Shown here: one piece after another, positions 33,820 through 44,100 of the stretch
Position numbering within the stretch: position 1 is the first letter of the stretch
Layout of the letters: each line of letters opens with the position of its first letter
NCBI RefSeq assembly: GCF_002205635.1
Contig: NZ_NISJ01000002.1
Span: 372,001 to 436,000, forward strand
Origin: Sphingopyxis witflariensis
GTDB taxonomy: Bacteria; Pseudomonadota; Alphaproteobacteria; Sphingomonadales; Sphingomonadaceae
DNA: 64,000 nt
Reading direction: 5' to 3'
Position numbers and translations under genes: made by a program
The notes under the pieces: model-generated
The model's input: only the letters and a program-made list of their open reading frames with translations
Told to the model about the DNA's origin: nothing
Databases searched by the model: none

Positions 33820-34707
33820 ATGGATTGGGACAAGCTGCAATATTTCCTGATGGTCGCGCGCCACGGCACCCTCGCGCGCGCCGGGCAAGCGCTGCACGTC
33901 GATGCGACGACGGTGAGCCGCCGGGTGAGCGCACTCGAGGCGGCGCTCGAGCAGACCTTGTTCGAGCGCGCGCCGGGCGGCTTCATTCTGACCGCGGCGG
34001 GCCGCGCACTCGTCCCGCATGCCGAGGCGATGGCGGCGGCGGCGGCGCGCATCCACTCGGTGCGCGAGGGCGGGTCGGCATTATCGGGACAACTGCGGGT
34101 CAGCGTGTCCGAGGGTTTTGGCGGCAGTTTCATCGCGCCGCGTCTTGGCGGCTTCACGACCGCGCATCCCGAGTTGGAGATCGACCTTGTCGCGTCGAGC
34201 GGCTTTTTGAACCCGTCGCGGCGCGAGGCCGATATGGCGGTGCTGCTCGCGCGGCCGCGCAAGGGCCCGCTGATCACGCGCAAGCTGTCCGATTACAGCC
34301 TCGGGCTTTATGCACCCGCCGACCGCCTCGACTGGCAGGCGGCGGTGGCCGAGGCGCCGCTGTCGCGCGCGGGGATTCCCGTGATCGGTTATGTCCCCGA
34401 CATTCTCTACGCGCCCGAGCTCGACTATCTGGGCGAGATCGAGCCGGGGCTGCGCGCCGGGGTCCGATCATCGAGCATCCTCGCGCAGCGGCGGATGATC
34501 GCGGGCGGCGCCGGGGTCGGCGTCCTCCCGTGCTTCCTCGCGGCGGGCGATCCCGCGCTAGTGCGGGTGCGCCCCGATCAGAGCATCGGACGCAGCTTCT
34601 GGCTCGCGCTCCACCGCGACGTTGCGCCGCAACCGCGTATCCGCGCCTTCATCGACTGGCTCGATGCTGAGGTGCAGAAAAGCCGGGGGCTGTTCGTTCC
34701 GGCCTAG
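33820..34707 (+). CDS. LysR family transcriptional regulator
   Basis: 295 residues from ATG 33820. The N-terminal winged helix-turn-helix reads KLQYFLMVARHGTLARAGQA and VDATTVSRRVSALEAALEQT, followed by LFERAPGGFILTAAGR. The remaining 200 residues form the periplasmic-binding-like effector domain (LSGQLRVSVSEGFGGSFIAP). In-frame starts at 33775 and 33799 would add residues not normal for LysR proteins. It is divergent from mmsA, which it probably controls in response to a valine-pathway intermediate. It ends 6 bp from the convergent MFS gene. Confidence 0.9.
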   Translation: MDWDKLQYFLMVARHGTLARAGQALHVDATTVSRRVSALEAALEQTLFERAPGGFILTAAGRALVPHAEAMAAAAARIHSVREGGSALSGQLRVSVSEGFGGSFIAPRLGGFTTAHPELEIDLVASSGFLNPSRREADMAVLLARPRKGPLITRKLSDYSLGLYAPADRLDWQAAVAEAPLSRAGIPVIGYVPDILYAPELDYLGEIEPGLRAGVRSSSILAQRRMIAGGAGVGVLPCFLAAGDPALVRVRPDQSIGRSFWLALHRDVAPQPRIRAFIDWLDAEVQKSRGLFVPA

Positions 34708-34713
34708 CGTCCG

Positions 34714-36030
34714 TCACGCGGCAACCGCGCCATTCTCGACCGTGACCGGCGCAAGGCGCGGGCTCAGCCAGTGGATCGCGAGAACGGCGAGGAAATAGAC
34801 GGTCGTGCAGATCGCGAAGATGATCGTGTAGTTGCCCGCGGTCGCATCGAGCACCAGCCCGGTCGACTTCGCCATGATCATCCCGCCGATGCCGCCCATG
34901 AACCCGCCGAGCCCGATCACCGACCCGACCGCGCGTTTCGGGAACATGTCGGGCGGGATCGACAGCAGGTTCGACGAAAAGGCCTGATGCCCCGCGAGCG
35001 CGATGCCGATCAGCACGACGGCAAGCCACATATTTTCAACCCCGGTGACGAACAGCAGCGGCAGCACGCAACAGCCCGCAATCAGCATCGCCAGCTTGCG
35101 CGCATAATTGGCGGTGTGACCACGCTGGATCAGTTTCGACGACAGCCATCCGCCCGCGATGCTGCCGACGTCGGACAGAAGATACATGGCGATCATCGGC
35201 AGCAGCACGATTTTGAGATCGACGCCATAGGTGCTGGCGAAATATTTCGGCAGCCAGAAGAGCATCAGGAACCACACCGGATCGGTGAGGAATTTGGCGA
35301 CCGCGAACGCCCAGGCTTCACGCTTGGTGACGATTTTGGCCCAGCCGATGCGCTCGACCTTTTCGGGCGGGTCATGCTCGATCCACGCGAGTTCGCCTTC
35401 GCCCACCTTCCCGCTTTCGCGCGGGTTGCTGTAGAGCCAGAGCCACAGGATGAGCAGGATAGCGCCGAAAGCGCCGGTGTAGAGAAAGGTCTGGCGCCAA
35501 TCGAAGCCCGCCCACGTCATGAACAGCCAGATCGTCGGCGCGGTCAGGATAACGCCGATCGTCGTCGCGCTGTTGACCCAGCCGATCGCGAAAGCGCGCT
35601 CCTTTTGCGGAAACCATTCGCTCGACGCGCGCACGACCGACGGGAAATGCCCCGCCTCGCCGACGCCAAGGATGACGCGCGCCGCCATGAAGGAGGCGAT
35701 CGAACCGGCGAAACCATGCGCGATATGGCCGATCGTCCAGATGCTGATCGCAATGCTGTAACCGATCTTCGGCCCGAAACGGTCGATCAACCAGCCCATG
35801 ATCAGGAAACCAAAAGCATAGGCGGCCTGAAAGGCGGTGACGATGTTGCCATAATCATTCTCGCTCCACCCCATTTCGTCGCCAAGGACGGGGGCGAGCA
35901 AGCCGAGCATCGTGCGGTCGATATAATTGACCGTTGTCGCGATGAAGAGCAGCGCGACGATCAGCCATCGATAATGGCCGGCACGGGGCGTCGGTGGCGC
36001 CGCCCCACTTGCTGTGATTGCCTGCGCCAT
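34714..36030 (-). CDS. MFS hexuronate transporter (ExuT-like)
   Basis: A 438-residue major facilitator protein of the anion:cation symporter family, with about 12 membrane helices. Family marks are YIDRTMLGLLAPVLGDEMGW near 39-58 and ASSEWFPQKERAFAIGWVNS near 137. ATG 36030 has GGGAGAG upstream. It starts 23 bp after the hydratase gene and shares its promoter, which contains a perfect GACACCGGTGTC operator. With kduI and kduD nearby, uptake of galacturonate, glucuronate or their unsaturated derivatives is likely. Confidence 0.9.
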   Translation of the reverse strand: MAQAITASGAAPPTPRAGHYRWLIVALLFIATTVNYIDRTMLGLLAPVLGDEMGWSENDYGNIVTAFQAAYAFGFLIMGWLIDRFGPKIGYSIAISIWTIGHIAHGFAGSIASFMAARVILGVGEAGHFPSVVRASSEWFPQKERAFAIGWVNSATTIGVILTAPTIWLFMTWAGFDWRQTFLYTGAFGAILLILWLWLYSNPRESGKVGEGELAWIEHDPPEKVERIGWAKIVTKREAWAFAVAKFLTDPVWFLMLFWLPKYFASTYGVDLKIVLLPMIAMYLLSDVGSIAGGWLSSKLIQRGHTANYARKLAMLIAGCCVLPLLFVTGVENMWLAVVLIGIALAGHQAFSSNLLSIPPDMFPKRAVGSVIGLGGFMGGIGGMIMAKSTGLVLDATAGNYTIIFAICTTVYFLAVLAIHWLSPRLAPVTVENGAVAA

Positions 36031-36053
36031 ATGTCTCTCCCTGATTATGGTTT

Positions 36054-36842
36054 TTAGAGGTTTGTCACCGTGCATCCAACCCGGAAGCGGCCGTCGAACA
36101 CCGCCTCCGCGCGCTGGCCCGGACGAATTTCATGGACGCCGGTGATCGCGCCCGCCGACACCCAGGTCCCGGGAGCGATCGCGATGCCGCGCGCGCGCAA
36201 TATGTGAATCAGGAACAGCGCCGAGCCGAAGGGGCCATCGAGCATCGTTTCCATCGTCGCCGCCCCGATGGTTTCGCCGTCGATCGCGAACTTCACCGGC
36301 ATGCCGATGAGGTCGGCGTTCCGCCAGTCGGGAACTGCGGGGCCGAGCACCAGCCCCTTGTTGTTGCCATAGTCGGACGCGGTCACCGCGGGGCCGTGGC
36401 GATTAATGTCGGCGAAGGGCGAACTGGCGATCTCGATCCCCGTGCGCACCTCGGCAATCGCTTCACGCACGCTATCGAGATCATAGTCACGGTCGCCGAC
36501 CGTGCCGAAGCAGAGCAGGATTTCGGCCTCGGCCGCAGCAAAACCCCGGCCATAGACGGGCATCGCCGGGGCTTCGCCCGCTGCGGTATCGACAATTTCA
36601 TCGGTAAAGATCGGACCGGTCAGGCGGTTGCCGCCATATTGATCGGCCAGGTCGGGGGCGATGCGCCCGACCTTCCAGCCGCCGACGGGGCGGCCATCGA
36701 GGGCGATCGCGGCGTCCTGGATCGCATAGGCCTCGCCCATCGTCCGCGGCATTGTGCCGGGATATTGGGTAAGCGGTGTCTTTTCGGCGCGCGCGGCGAG
36801 AAACGCTTTGGCGACATTTTGCTGATCGATGGTCGCTGCCAT
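36054..36842 (-). CDS. 2-keto-4-pentenoate hydratase / FAH-family hydratase
   Basis: This 262-residue protein belongs to the MhpD-like branch of the fumarylacetoacetase superfamily. It has PVGGWKVGRIAPDLADQY near 52-69, RGFAAAEAEILLCFGT near 99 (metal-binding Glu pair), IEIASSPFADINRHGPAVT near 137 and ISAGAITGVHEI-like VSAGAITGVHEIRPGQ near 228. Family members hydrate 2-keto-4-enoates from aromatic meta-cleavage, or decarboxylate or dehydrate sugar-acid intermediates. Here it is paired with a hexuronate transporter under a LacI-type operator, so a keto-deoxy sugar acid is a more likely substrate than an aromatic product. That assignment is inference. Confidence 0.88.
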   Translation of the reverse strand: MAATIDQQNVAKAFLAARAEKTPLTQYPGTMPRTMGEAYAIQDAAIALDGRPVGGWKVGRIAPDLADQYGGNRLTGPIFTDEIVDTAAGEAPAMPVYGRGFAAAEAEILLCFGTVGDRDYDLDSVREAIAEVRTGIEIASSPFADINRHGPAVTASDYGNNKGLVLGPAVPDWRNADLIGMPVKFAIDGETIGAATMETMLDGPFGSALFLIHILRARGIAIAPGTWVSAGAITGVHEIRPGQRAEAVFDGRFRVGCTVTNL

Positions 36843-36880
36843 TTGTATGCCTTTATCCTCGTCCGGCGACAGACCTAAAA

Positions 36881-36892
36881 GACACCGGTGTC
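36881..36892. promoter_or_regulatory. LacI-family (KdgR-type) operator, perfect palindrome
   Basis: GACACCGGTGTC, with AAA on the left and AAAC on the right, lies between the divergent hydratase-transporter operon and the lacI-type regulator gene. A central CG flanked by symmetrical arms is typical of LacI-family sites. A 10/12 match lies before kduI (39839-39850). Confidence 0.7.
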
Positions 36893-37021
36893 AAACGCAA
36901 GCGAATAGCGCTCGATATGGTTGATTTTGGTGGCTCGAACGCCCATCAGGACAAGAGCGGGACCGGCATGGTCGGGACATCGCGCCCGAGGCGCACGGCT
37001 TGCAGGGGAAAGCTGGAGTTT

Positions 37022-38077
37022 ATGGCGGCACAGATGACGGGGCCCGGGGCGAAGCAGCCGACGATCAACGATGTGGCGGCACTGGCGGGTGTATCGAAAA
37101 AGACGGTCAGCCGGGTCATCAACCGGTCCGAATTCATCAGCGAAAAGACGCGCACTGCGGTTCTGGAGGCGATCGAGACGCTGGGTTTCGTTCCCAATCC
37201 GCAGGCGCGCGCGCTCGCCTTTCGTCGCAACTTCCTGATCGCATTGCTCCACGACAATCCGAACGCGCAGACGGTGCTCAATTTTCAGCAGGGCGTGCTC
37301 GACGCGATCAAGGACAGCGACCTTGCGCTGCTCGTCCGTCCGGTCGATCGCGGATCAGACCAGATGCTCGACGATGTCCGCACCTTTCTGGAAAAGCAGC
37401 GCCCGATCGGCGCGATGCTGCTGCCGCCGATTTCGGAGAATGACGATCTCGCCGCACTCTGCGACCAACTCGGCGTGCGTTATGTCCGCATCGGATCGGC
37501 GCCGCTCGACGATGCGCAGCATTGCATCTCGTCGAACGACCATGACGTCGTCGTCGAGGTGTGCCGCAAGCTGATCGCGCTCGGCCACCGCGACATCGGC
37601 TTCGTTCGCGGCCCCGCCGGCTTCCGTTCCGCCGCCGAACGCGAAAAGGGATTCCATGAAGCGCTTGCCGAAGCCGGGTTGAAGCTCGACGACGCATATT
37701 ATGCGCCGGGCAATTACCGCTATGCCGCCGGGGTCGAGGCGGGCGAGAAATTGCTGTCGCTCGCCAAGCCGCCGACCGCAATCTTCTGTTCGAACGACGA
37801 AATGGCGGCGGGGGTGATGCGCGTCGCGCATGAAAAGGGCATTTCCGTGCCCGGCCAGCTGTCGATCATCGGTTTCGACGATTCGCCGACCGCGACGCAT
37901 ATCTGGCCTGCGCTGAGCACGGTGCGCTGGCCGATCCGCGAGATGGGGGTGCGCGCCGCGCAGCTGCTGGTTCCCGACTTCCTCGGCCCCGTCGGCAAAG
38001 CCGCCGATGAGGAAGATCCGGCCGCGCTCGTCTCGACCTTCATCGAGCGCCAGTCGGTCGCGCCGCCGGGTCGTTAA
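37022..38077 (+). CDS. LacI family transcriptional regulator (KdgR-like)
   Basis: 351 residues from ATG 37022 (CTGGAG upstream); a long upstream in-frame extension crosses the operator and is rejected. The LacI helix-turn-helix is TINDVAALAGVSKKTVSRVI at 14-33, with the hinge-helix region NPQARALAFRR near 59-69. The sugar-binding core includes FVRGPAGFRSAAEREKGFHE, IFCSNDEMAAGVMR and LSIIGFDDSPTATHIWPALS. It probably represses itself, the hydratase-transporter operon and kduI-kduD through the two operators. Its stop lies one base from the stop of convergent kduD. Confidence 0.93.
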   Translation: MAAQMTGPGAKQPTINDVAALAGVSKKTVSRVINRSEFISEKTRTAVLEAIETLGFVPNPQARALAFRRNFLIALLHDNPNAQTVLNFQQGVLDAIKDSDLALLVRPVDRGSDQMLDDVRTFLEKQRPIGAMLLPPISENDDLAALCDQLGVRYVRIGSAPLDDAQHCISSNDHDVVVEVCRKLIALGHRDIGFVRGPAGFRSAAEREKGFHEALAEAGLKLDDAYYAPGNYRYAAGVEAGEKLLSLAKPPTAIFCSNDEMAAGVMRVAHEKGISVPGQLSIIGFDDSPTATHIWPALSTVRWPIREMGVRAAQLLVPDFLGPVGKAADEEDPAALVSTFIERQSVAPPGR

Positions 38078-38078
38078 T

Positions 38079-38831
38079 TCAGCGCGCCAGCCATCCGCCA
38101 TCGACGGCGAGGATATGGCCCTGGACATAATCCGACGCCGACGACGCCAGAAATACCGCCGCGCCGCCGATGTCGGCGGGGTCGCCCCAGCGGCCTGCGG
38201 GGATGCGTTCGACGATCTGGCGATTGCGTGTTTCATCGCCCTGTAGCGCTGCGGTGTTGTTCGTCGCGATATAGCCGGGCGCGATCGCGTTTACATTGAC
38301 GCCCTTCGCCGCCCATTCATTGGCGAGCAGCTTGGTGAGACCGCCGACGCCCGATTTCGACGCGGTGTAGCTTGGCACGCGGATGCCGCCCTGAAAGGTC
38401 AGCATCGAGGCGATGTTGATGATCTTGCCGCTGCCGCGCGCAATCATATGGCGGCCCACGGACTGGCAGAGGAAGAAAAGCGTCTTGAGATTGGTGTCCA
38501 TCACCGCGTCCCAATCGGCCTCGGTGAAATCGACCGCGTCGGCGCGGCGGATGATGCCGGCATTGTTGACGAGGATGTCGATGCGGCCATAGTCCGCCAG
38601 CACGGCATCGACGAGCGGCTGCACCGCGCCGACGCTCGACAGGTCGGCGGCGAAATTTTCACCCCGGCGGCCGAGTGCGCGCACCTTGCCGACGGTCTCG
38701 TCGGCGGGTGAGCGGCCCGCGGCCGCAATGTCGGCCCCGGCTTCCGCGAGCGCAAGCGCAATCCCCTGCCCGATGCCGGTGTTGGCGCCGGTGACCAGCG
38801 CCACTTTTGCTGTCAGGTCGAATGGCTTCAT
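38079..38831 (-). CDS. kduD: 2-dehydro-3-deoxy-D-gluconate 5-dehydrogenase KduD
   Basis: A 250-residue SDR that reduces 2,5-diketo-3-deoxygluconate (or oxidises its product) in the breakdown of unsaturated uronates. The NAD(P) motif is TGANTGIGQG near 14-23, then NNAGIIRRADAVDFTEADWD near 84 and the active-site YTASKSGVGGLTKLLANEWA near 153. NNAGIIRR and the SMLTFQGGIRVPSY segment are characteristic of KduD. ATG 38831 follows AGGAT. kduI lies upstream in the same direction, with a family A repeat between them. Confidence 0.93.
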   Translation of the reverse strand: MKPFDLTAKVALVTGANTGIGQGIALALAEAGADIAAAGRSPADETVGKVRALGRRGENFAADLSSVGAVQPLVDAVLADYGRIDILVNNAGIIRRADAVDFTEADWDAVMDTNLKTLFFLCQSVGRHMIARGSGKIINIASMLTFQGGIRVPSYTASKSGVGGLTKLLANEWAAKGVNVNAIAPGYIATNNTAALQGDETRNRQIVERIPAGRWGDPADIGGAAVFLASSASDYVQGHILAVDGGWLAR

Positions 38832-38848
38832 GGTTCGCTTTATCCTCT

Positions 38849-38932
38849 CGTCACGCCGGACTTGATCCGGAGTCCATGATCTCGCGCGCAGTTCTTCGCC
38901 AAATGGATCCCGGATCAAGTCCGGGGTGACGA
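38849..38932. repeat. Intergenic hairpin repeat, family A copy 4
   Basis: CGTCACGCCGGACTTGATCC ... CCGGATCAAGTCCGGGGTGA with the longest centre of the five copies. It fills most of the 118-bp gap between kduI and kduD. Confidence 0.85.
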
Positions 38933-38949
38933 AGGACGCATGATCGCGT

Positions 38950-39786
38950 TTACTTCAGCTGGCAGATGTCGAGGACATTCATGTCGGTATAGTCGAGATT
39001 CTCGCCGCCCATCGCCCAGATGAAGGCATATTTCTTGGTTCCCGACCCCATGTGGATCGACCAGGGCGGGCTGATCACCGCTTCCTCATTCGCGATCACG
39101 ATATGCCGCATGCTGTCCGGCTCACCCATATAATGGAAGATGCGGTCATTCTCTTCGGGCAGTTCGAAATAGAGGTAGATTTCGCTGCGCCGGTCGTGGA
39201 GGTGCGGCGGCATCGTGTTCCATACGCTGCCTTCCTCGAGCACGGTCAGCCCGAGCAGCAATTGCGCGCTTTCGCACACGCCGGGGATGACGAGCTGGTA
39301 GATCGTCCGCTGGTTCGAATTGGCAAGGTCGCCGCGCGCGAGCGGATTCGCCTGGTCGAGCGTGATATGCTTGATCGGGCAGACTTTGTGCGCGGGAAGC
39401 GACGCCAGATAGAAGCGCGCACCATCGCCCTCGAACAGCACCTCGGTCGATCCCATCGGGATATAGAGGCACTCCTTATTCTTCATCTCGAAACGCTGGC
39501 CGTCGACGCTGATCGCGCCGGGGCCGCCGATATTGACCGCCGCCATCTCGCGGCGTTCGAGGAAGGGGTGGCCCGCGGCTGACGCCGGGACGCTCTGTTC
39601 GGGCAACTTTAACGCCGCGCCCTTCGGCACCGCGCCGCCGATCACGAAGCGCTCATTGTGCGAATAGTTGAGGTTGATCTGGCCGTCCGCGAACATGCCC
39701 GTCACCAGATAGCGGTCGCGCAGCGCGTCATTGCCGGCGCATTCCATCATGTCGGGGTGGGTGGCGTGATAGGTTTTGGCAAACAT
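38950..39786 (-). CDS. kduI: 5-dehydro-4-deoxy-D-glucuronate isomerase KduI
   Basis: The 278-residue cupin isomerase converts 5-keto-4-deoxyuronate to 2,5-diketo-3-deoxygluconate. ATG 39786 (GAGGAT site) gives the exact family length. A longer reading to 40068 enters the regulatory region. The metal-binding motif is [19 protein letters not shown] near 193-211, with His-x-His and Glu. A later His lies in [19 protein letters not shown] near 240. It is first in the kduI-kduD pair, with an operator about 55 bp upstream. It is divergent from the efflux pump operon. Confidence 0.96.
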   Translation of the reverse strand: MFAKTYHATHPDMMECAGNDALRDRYLVTGMFADGQINLNYSHNERFVIGGAVPKGAALKLPEQSVPASAAGHPFLERREMAAVNIGGPGAISVDGQRFEMKNKECLYIPMGSTEVLFEGDGARFYLASLPAHKVCPIKHITLDQANPLARGDLANSNQRTIYQLVIPGVCESAQLLLGLTVLEEGSVWNTMPPHLHDRRSEIYLYFELPEENDRIFHYMGEPDSMRHIVIANEEAVISPPWSIHMGSGTKKYAFIWAMGGENLDYTDMNVLDICQLK

Positions 39787-39838
39787 GGCGGCATCCTCGC
39801 GATAGACTTTTTTGCAGAATCTTCGGCTAGCGTGAATG

Positions 39839-39850
39839 GTAACCGGTGTC
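39839..39850. promoter_or_regulatory. LacI-family operator upstream of kduI
   Basis: GTAACCGGTGTC on the plus strand (GACACCGGTTAC on the kduI strand) matches the perfect GACACCGGTGTC site at 36881 in 10 of 12 positions and shares the flanking AA. It is located 53 bp before the kduI start. Confidence 0.6.
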
Positions 39851-39991
39851 AATCGATCGAAATGGCGAAGACGGGGCAAATTTGTCGTAATTTGTCGCAA
39901 GCGGTGCATTGCGCTTGCATGCGCCATATCAATCGGTTGAATAGGCGCCATTCCGCCCATCCCCCGGCGGACCGACACGAGAATATCGACT

Positions 39992-41173
39992 ATGCTGAAA
40001 AAAAGGTCGCTGTGGCTGACCGGAGCCCTGAGCGCTGCAACGCTGGCCTTGGGTGCCTGTGCGAACAAGGATGAGCAGGGTGGCCGCGATCGCGGGGCAC
40101 CGCAGGTCGGCTATGTCGTCGCCGCAGTCGGGGCCGTGCCGGTCACCACCGAATTGGGCGCGCGCACCGTCGCCTTTGAAACCAGCGAAATCCGGCCGCA
40201 GGTCAGCGGCCTGATCCGCCGCCGCCTGTTTACCGAAGGCGGCCTCGTCCGCGCCGGCCAGCCGTTGTATCAGATCGACGCCAGCCTCTATCAGGCGGCG
40301 GTCGATCAGGCGGCGGCAAACCTCGCGAGCGCCCGTGCCAGCGCGCAGGCCGCCGAGGAAAAGGCGCGCCGCTTTGCACCGCTCGCCAAGATGCAGGCGA
40401 TCGCCGAACAGGATTATACCGATGCGCTGGCGCAGGCCCGCGTCGCGCGCGCCGCAGTCGCGCAAAATGCCGCGATGCTGGAAACCGCGCGCATCAACCT
40501 GCGCTACACCAACCTGTCGGCACCGATCAGCGGGCGCATCGGCCGCTCGCTCGCCACCCCCGGCGCGCTCGTCAGCGCCAGTCAGGCGACCCCGCTCGCG
40601 GTCATCCAGCAGACCGATCCGATGTATGTCGACATGCAGCAATCGAGCGCCGAACTGACCACACTGCGCCAGGCAATCGCCAGCGGCGGCACGACGGCGG
40701 GGAGCACGTCGGTGCGCCTGCGGCTGGAAGATGGCAGCGCCTATGGCTTTGCCGGCACCGTCCAGTTTTCCGAAATCACCGTCAACGAAGCCACCGGCAC
40801 CGTGACGCTGCGCGCGCGCTTTCCCAATCCGCAAGGCCTGCTGCTGCCCGGCATGTTCGTGACCGCCCTGTTCGAGCAGGCAGTCAATCCCGCCGCGATC
40901 CTGATCCCCCAGGCGGCGGTGCAGCGCGATTTCGACGGGTCGGCCTTCGTCTATCTGGCGGGCAAGGACAATAAGGCGGTGCGGCGTAAGGTCACCGCGG
41001 CGCGGACCGTCGGCCCCAATTGGGTAGTCACCGACGGGCTGAAAGCGGGCGAGCATGTCATCACCCAGGGCCTCGCCAATCTGAAGCAGGGCGCACCGAT
41101 CCGACCCGTTCCAGCGGCCAGCGCGCAACGCGTGGGACCGCCGCCGGCGGGCCAGACTGCAAAGGGTAAATAG
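39992..41173 (+). CDS. RND efflux periplasmic adaptor (AcrA/MexA-like)
   Basis: A 393-residue membrane-fusion protein linking the inner-membrane pump to the outer-membrane channel. The lipoprotein signal is LALGAC with Cys near 23. The barrel-sandwich halves are [20 protein letters not shown] near 60-79 and [20 protein letters not shown] near 170. A long alpha-hairpin lies between ([20 protein letters not shown]). The C-terminal membrane-proximal domain ends in a Pro/Ala-rich tail. It is first in a three-gene operon. No TetR-type regulator is adjacent. Confidence 0.95.
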   Translation: MLKKRSLWLTGALSAATLALGACANKDEQGGRDRGAPQVGYVVAAVGAVPVTTELGARTVAFETSEIRPQVSGLIRRRLFTEGGLVRAGQPLYQIDASLYQAAVDQAAANLASARASAQAAEEKARRFAPLAKMQAIAEQDYTDALAQARVARAAVAQNAAMLETARINLRYTNLSAPISGRIGRSLATPGALVSASQATPLAVIQQTDPMYVDMQQSSAELTTLRQAIASGGTTAGSTSVRLRLEDGSAYGFAGTVQFSEITVNEATGTVTLRARFPNPQGLLLPGMFVTALFEQAVNPAAILIPQAAVQRDFDGSAFVYLAGKDNKAVRRKVTAARTVGPNWVVTDGLKAGEHVITQGLANLKQGAPIRPVPAASAQRVGPPPAGQTAKGK

Positions 41174-41179
41174 CCCGCA

Positions 41180-44100
41180 ATGTCGCGCCTTTTCATCGAC
41201 CGGCCGATCTTTGCATGGGTCCTCGCCATCATCGTCATGCTGGGGGGCGCAGGCGCGCTTTTCTCGCTGCCGGTCGAACAATATCCCGATATCGCCCCGG
41301 CGCAGGTCAATATCCGCGCCTCCTATCCGGGCGCCTCGGCCGAAACGATCGAGAATAGCGTCACCCAGATTCTCGAGCAGCAGCTGACCGGGATCGACGG
41401 GCTGCTCTATTTCAGTTCGCAGTCGAGCTCGCGCGGACAGGCGAGCATCACCGCAATCTTCGAAAAGGGCACCGACCCCGACATCGCGCAGGTGCAGGTC
41501 CAGAACAAGATTCAGGCAGCGATCTCGCGTCTGCCGCAGCAGGTACAGCAACAGGGCATACGCGTCACCAAGTCCAATTCGGACACGCTGCTGCTCGTCG
41601 GTGTCTATGATTCGACCAATACCCGGGTGAATCAGGACGTCTCCGACTATATGGCGTCGAACATTCAGGACCCGCTATCGCGTGTCGAGGGGGTCGGCGA
41701 AGTCAATATCTTCGGTGCCCCGCACGCGATGCGTATCTGGCTGAATCCCCAGCGGCTCGCCGCCGTATCGCTGATGCCAGGCGATGTCATTTCGGCGATC
41801 ACCGCGCAGAACAGCGAAGTCGCAGCCGGCGATGTCGGTGGCCTCCCGGCACCGCAGGGCCAGATGCTCAACGCGACGGTGACGGCCCAGTCGCGGATGC
41901 AAACTGTCGAAGAGTTCGAGAATATCATCCTCAAGACGCTCTCCGACGGGTCGAGCGTGCGGATAAAGGATGTGGCGCGCGTCGAGATCGGCGCCGAAAG
42001 CTATGCCGTCGTCAGCCGCATCAACGGCCATCCCGGCGCAGGCATGTCGATCTCACTGTCACCGGGGTCCGACGCGCTCGAAACCGCCGACCGGGTCAAA
42101 GCACGCATGGCGGAACTCGCCGCCGACTTTCCCGACGGCCTGACCTATAGCTATGCCAATGACGCGACCACCTTCATCAAATTGTCCGTCAGCGAGGTGC
42201 AGAAATCGCTGTTCGAGGCGATCCTGCTCGTCATCCTCGTCATGTTCGTCTTTCTACAAAGCTGGCGCGCAGTCCTGATCCCGGCGATCGCGGTGCCTGT
42301 CGTGTTGCTCGGCACCTTCGGCATTTTCTATATGGCAGGATTCAGCATCAACACACTGACCCTGTTCGGCCTGACGCTGGCCATTGGCCTGCTCGTCGAC
42401 GATGCCATCGTCGTCGTCGAAAATGTCGAGCGGCTGATGGAAGAAAATCCTGAGATGTCGGCGCGCGAAGCGACAATCCAGTCGATGCAGGAATTGCAGG
42501 TTGCGCTGATCGCGATCGCGCTCGTCCTGTCGGCGGTGTTCCTTCCGATGGCCTTTTTCGGTGGATCGACCGGCGTCATTTATCGGCAATTCTCGATCAC
42601 CATTGTCTCGGCAATGGCGCTGTCGGTGCTCGTCGCGCTGATCCTGAGCCCTGCGCTGACCTCCAGCCTGCTCAAGCCAAAGACGCATGGCGAGGTTGCT
42701 TCCCCGGACGGCCGTTTTGCGGGTGCGCGCGCGCTGCTCGAACGCGCGAAGAACGGCTTCAACACCCGCTTCGACGACATGGTGAACCGTTATGTGGGCA
42801 GCGTCAGTGCAGTCGTCGACCGCAAGTGGATCTTCCTTGGCATTTATGCCGTCATACTGGTTCTGCTCGCCGTTCTTTTCCTGCGCCTGCCAAGCGGATT
42901 TCTGCCCAATGAGGATCAGGGGCGCGTCCAGGTCCAGTTCCGCTTGCCCGCGGGCGCGACGCAGCAGCGCACGCTCGAGGTGCGCGACGCGATCGAAAAT
43001 TACTTCATGACCCATGAAAAGGCCAACACGCAGGCGCTGTTCCTGATCGCCGGCGGCGGCGGCGGCGGGGCGGCGGGTCAGAATACAGGTCAGGGCTTCG
43101 TCAACCTCACCCATTGGGACGACCGGCCGGGGAAGGAGAACACCGCCGACGCCATCGTCGACCGCGCGCGCAAGGCGTTCAGCGGTCTCCGCGACGCCCA
43201 GATTTTTGCGCTGGTTCCCGGGGCGGTGCGCGGGCTTGGCGACACGTCGGGCTTTACGATGGAATTGCAGAATCGCGGCGGCCTGTCGCGCGACCAATTT
43301 GTCGAAGCGCGCGACCGCCTGCTCGCCATGGCCAATACCAGTCCCCGGCTGACGTCGGTGCGCCTGAGCGACCTGCCCGACGTCGCGACGCTGAAGGTCG
43401 ATATCAATACCCAGCGGCTGACCGCCTATGGCCTCAGCAACAGCGACGTGAACAACACGCTCGCGACCGCATGGGGCGGGCGATACGTCAACGACTTCAT
43501 CGACAAGGGCCGCGTCAAACGCGTCTATGTCCAGGGCGACGCGCCCTATCGCGCCAAACCCGAAGACCTCGCGCAATGGTATGTCCGCTCGTCGGCGGGG
43601 GACATGTCGCCTTTCTCCGCTTTCTCGCAAATCGGCTGGTCAACGACCCCCTCCACCACCTCGCGCTTTCAGGGCGTGTCCGCCTTCGAAATCTCCGGCC
43701 AGCCCGCGCCCGGCACCAGTTCGGGCCAGGCGATGGATGAAATGGAAGCGTTGGCGGCTCAAATCCCCGGCACCAGCGTCGCCTGGTCGGGCTCCTCCTA
43801 TCAGGAGCGGTTGTCATCGGGGCAGGCCCCCCTGCTCTACGGGATTTCGCTGCTCGTCGTCTTCCTCTGCCTCGCGGCGCTTTACGAAAGCTGGTCGATC
43901 CCGTTTGCCGTGATCCTGGTCATTCCCCTTGGCCTGATCGGCGCGATCTTTGCCGTAACGCTGCGTGGGCTGGAAAATGACGTCTATCTGCAGATCGGCC
44001 TGCTCACGACGATGGGACTCGCGGCGAAAAATGCGATCCTGATGATCGAGTTCGCCGAGCAGGAAGAGCGCAAGGGCAAGCGCGTGATCGAGGCGGCGAT

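Noticed and set aside
36776-37021. Longer N-terminus for the LacI-type regulator
   Set aside because: It would place the GACACCGGTGTC operator and the ribosome site inside the coding sequence; the helix-turn-helix starts normally from ATG 37022.
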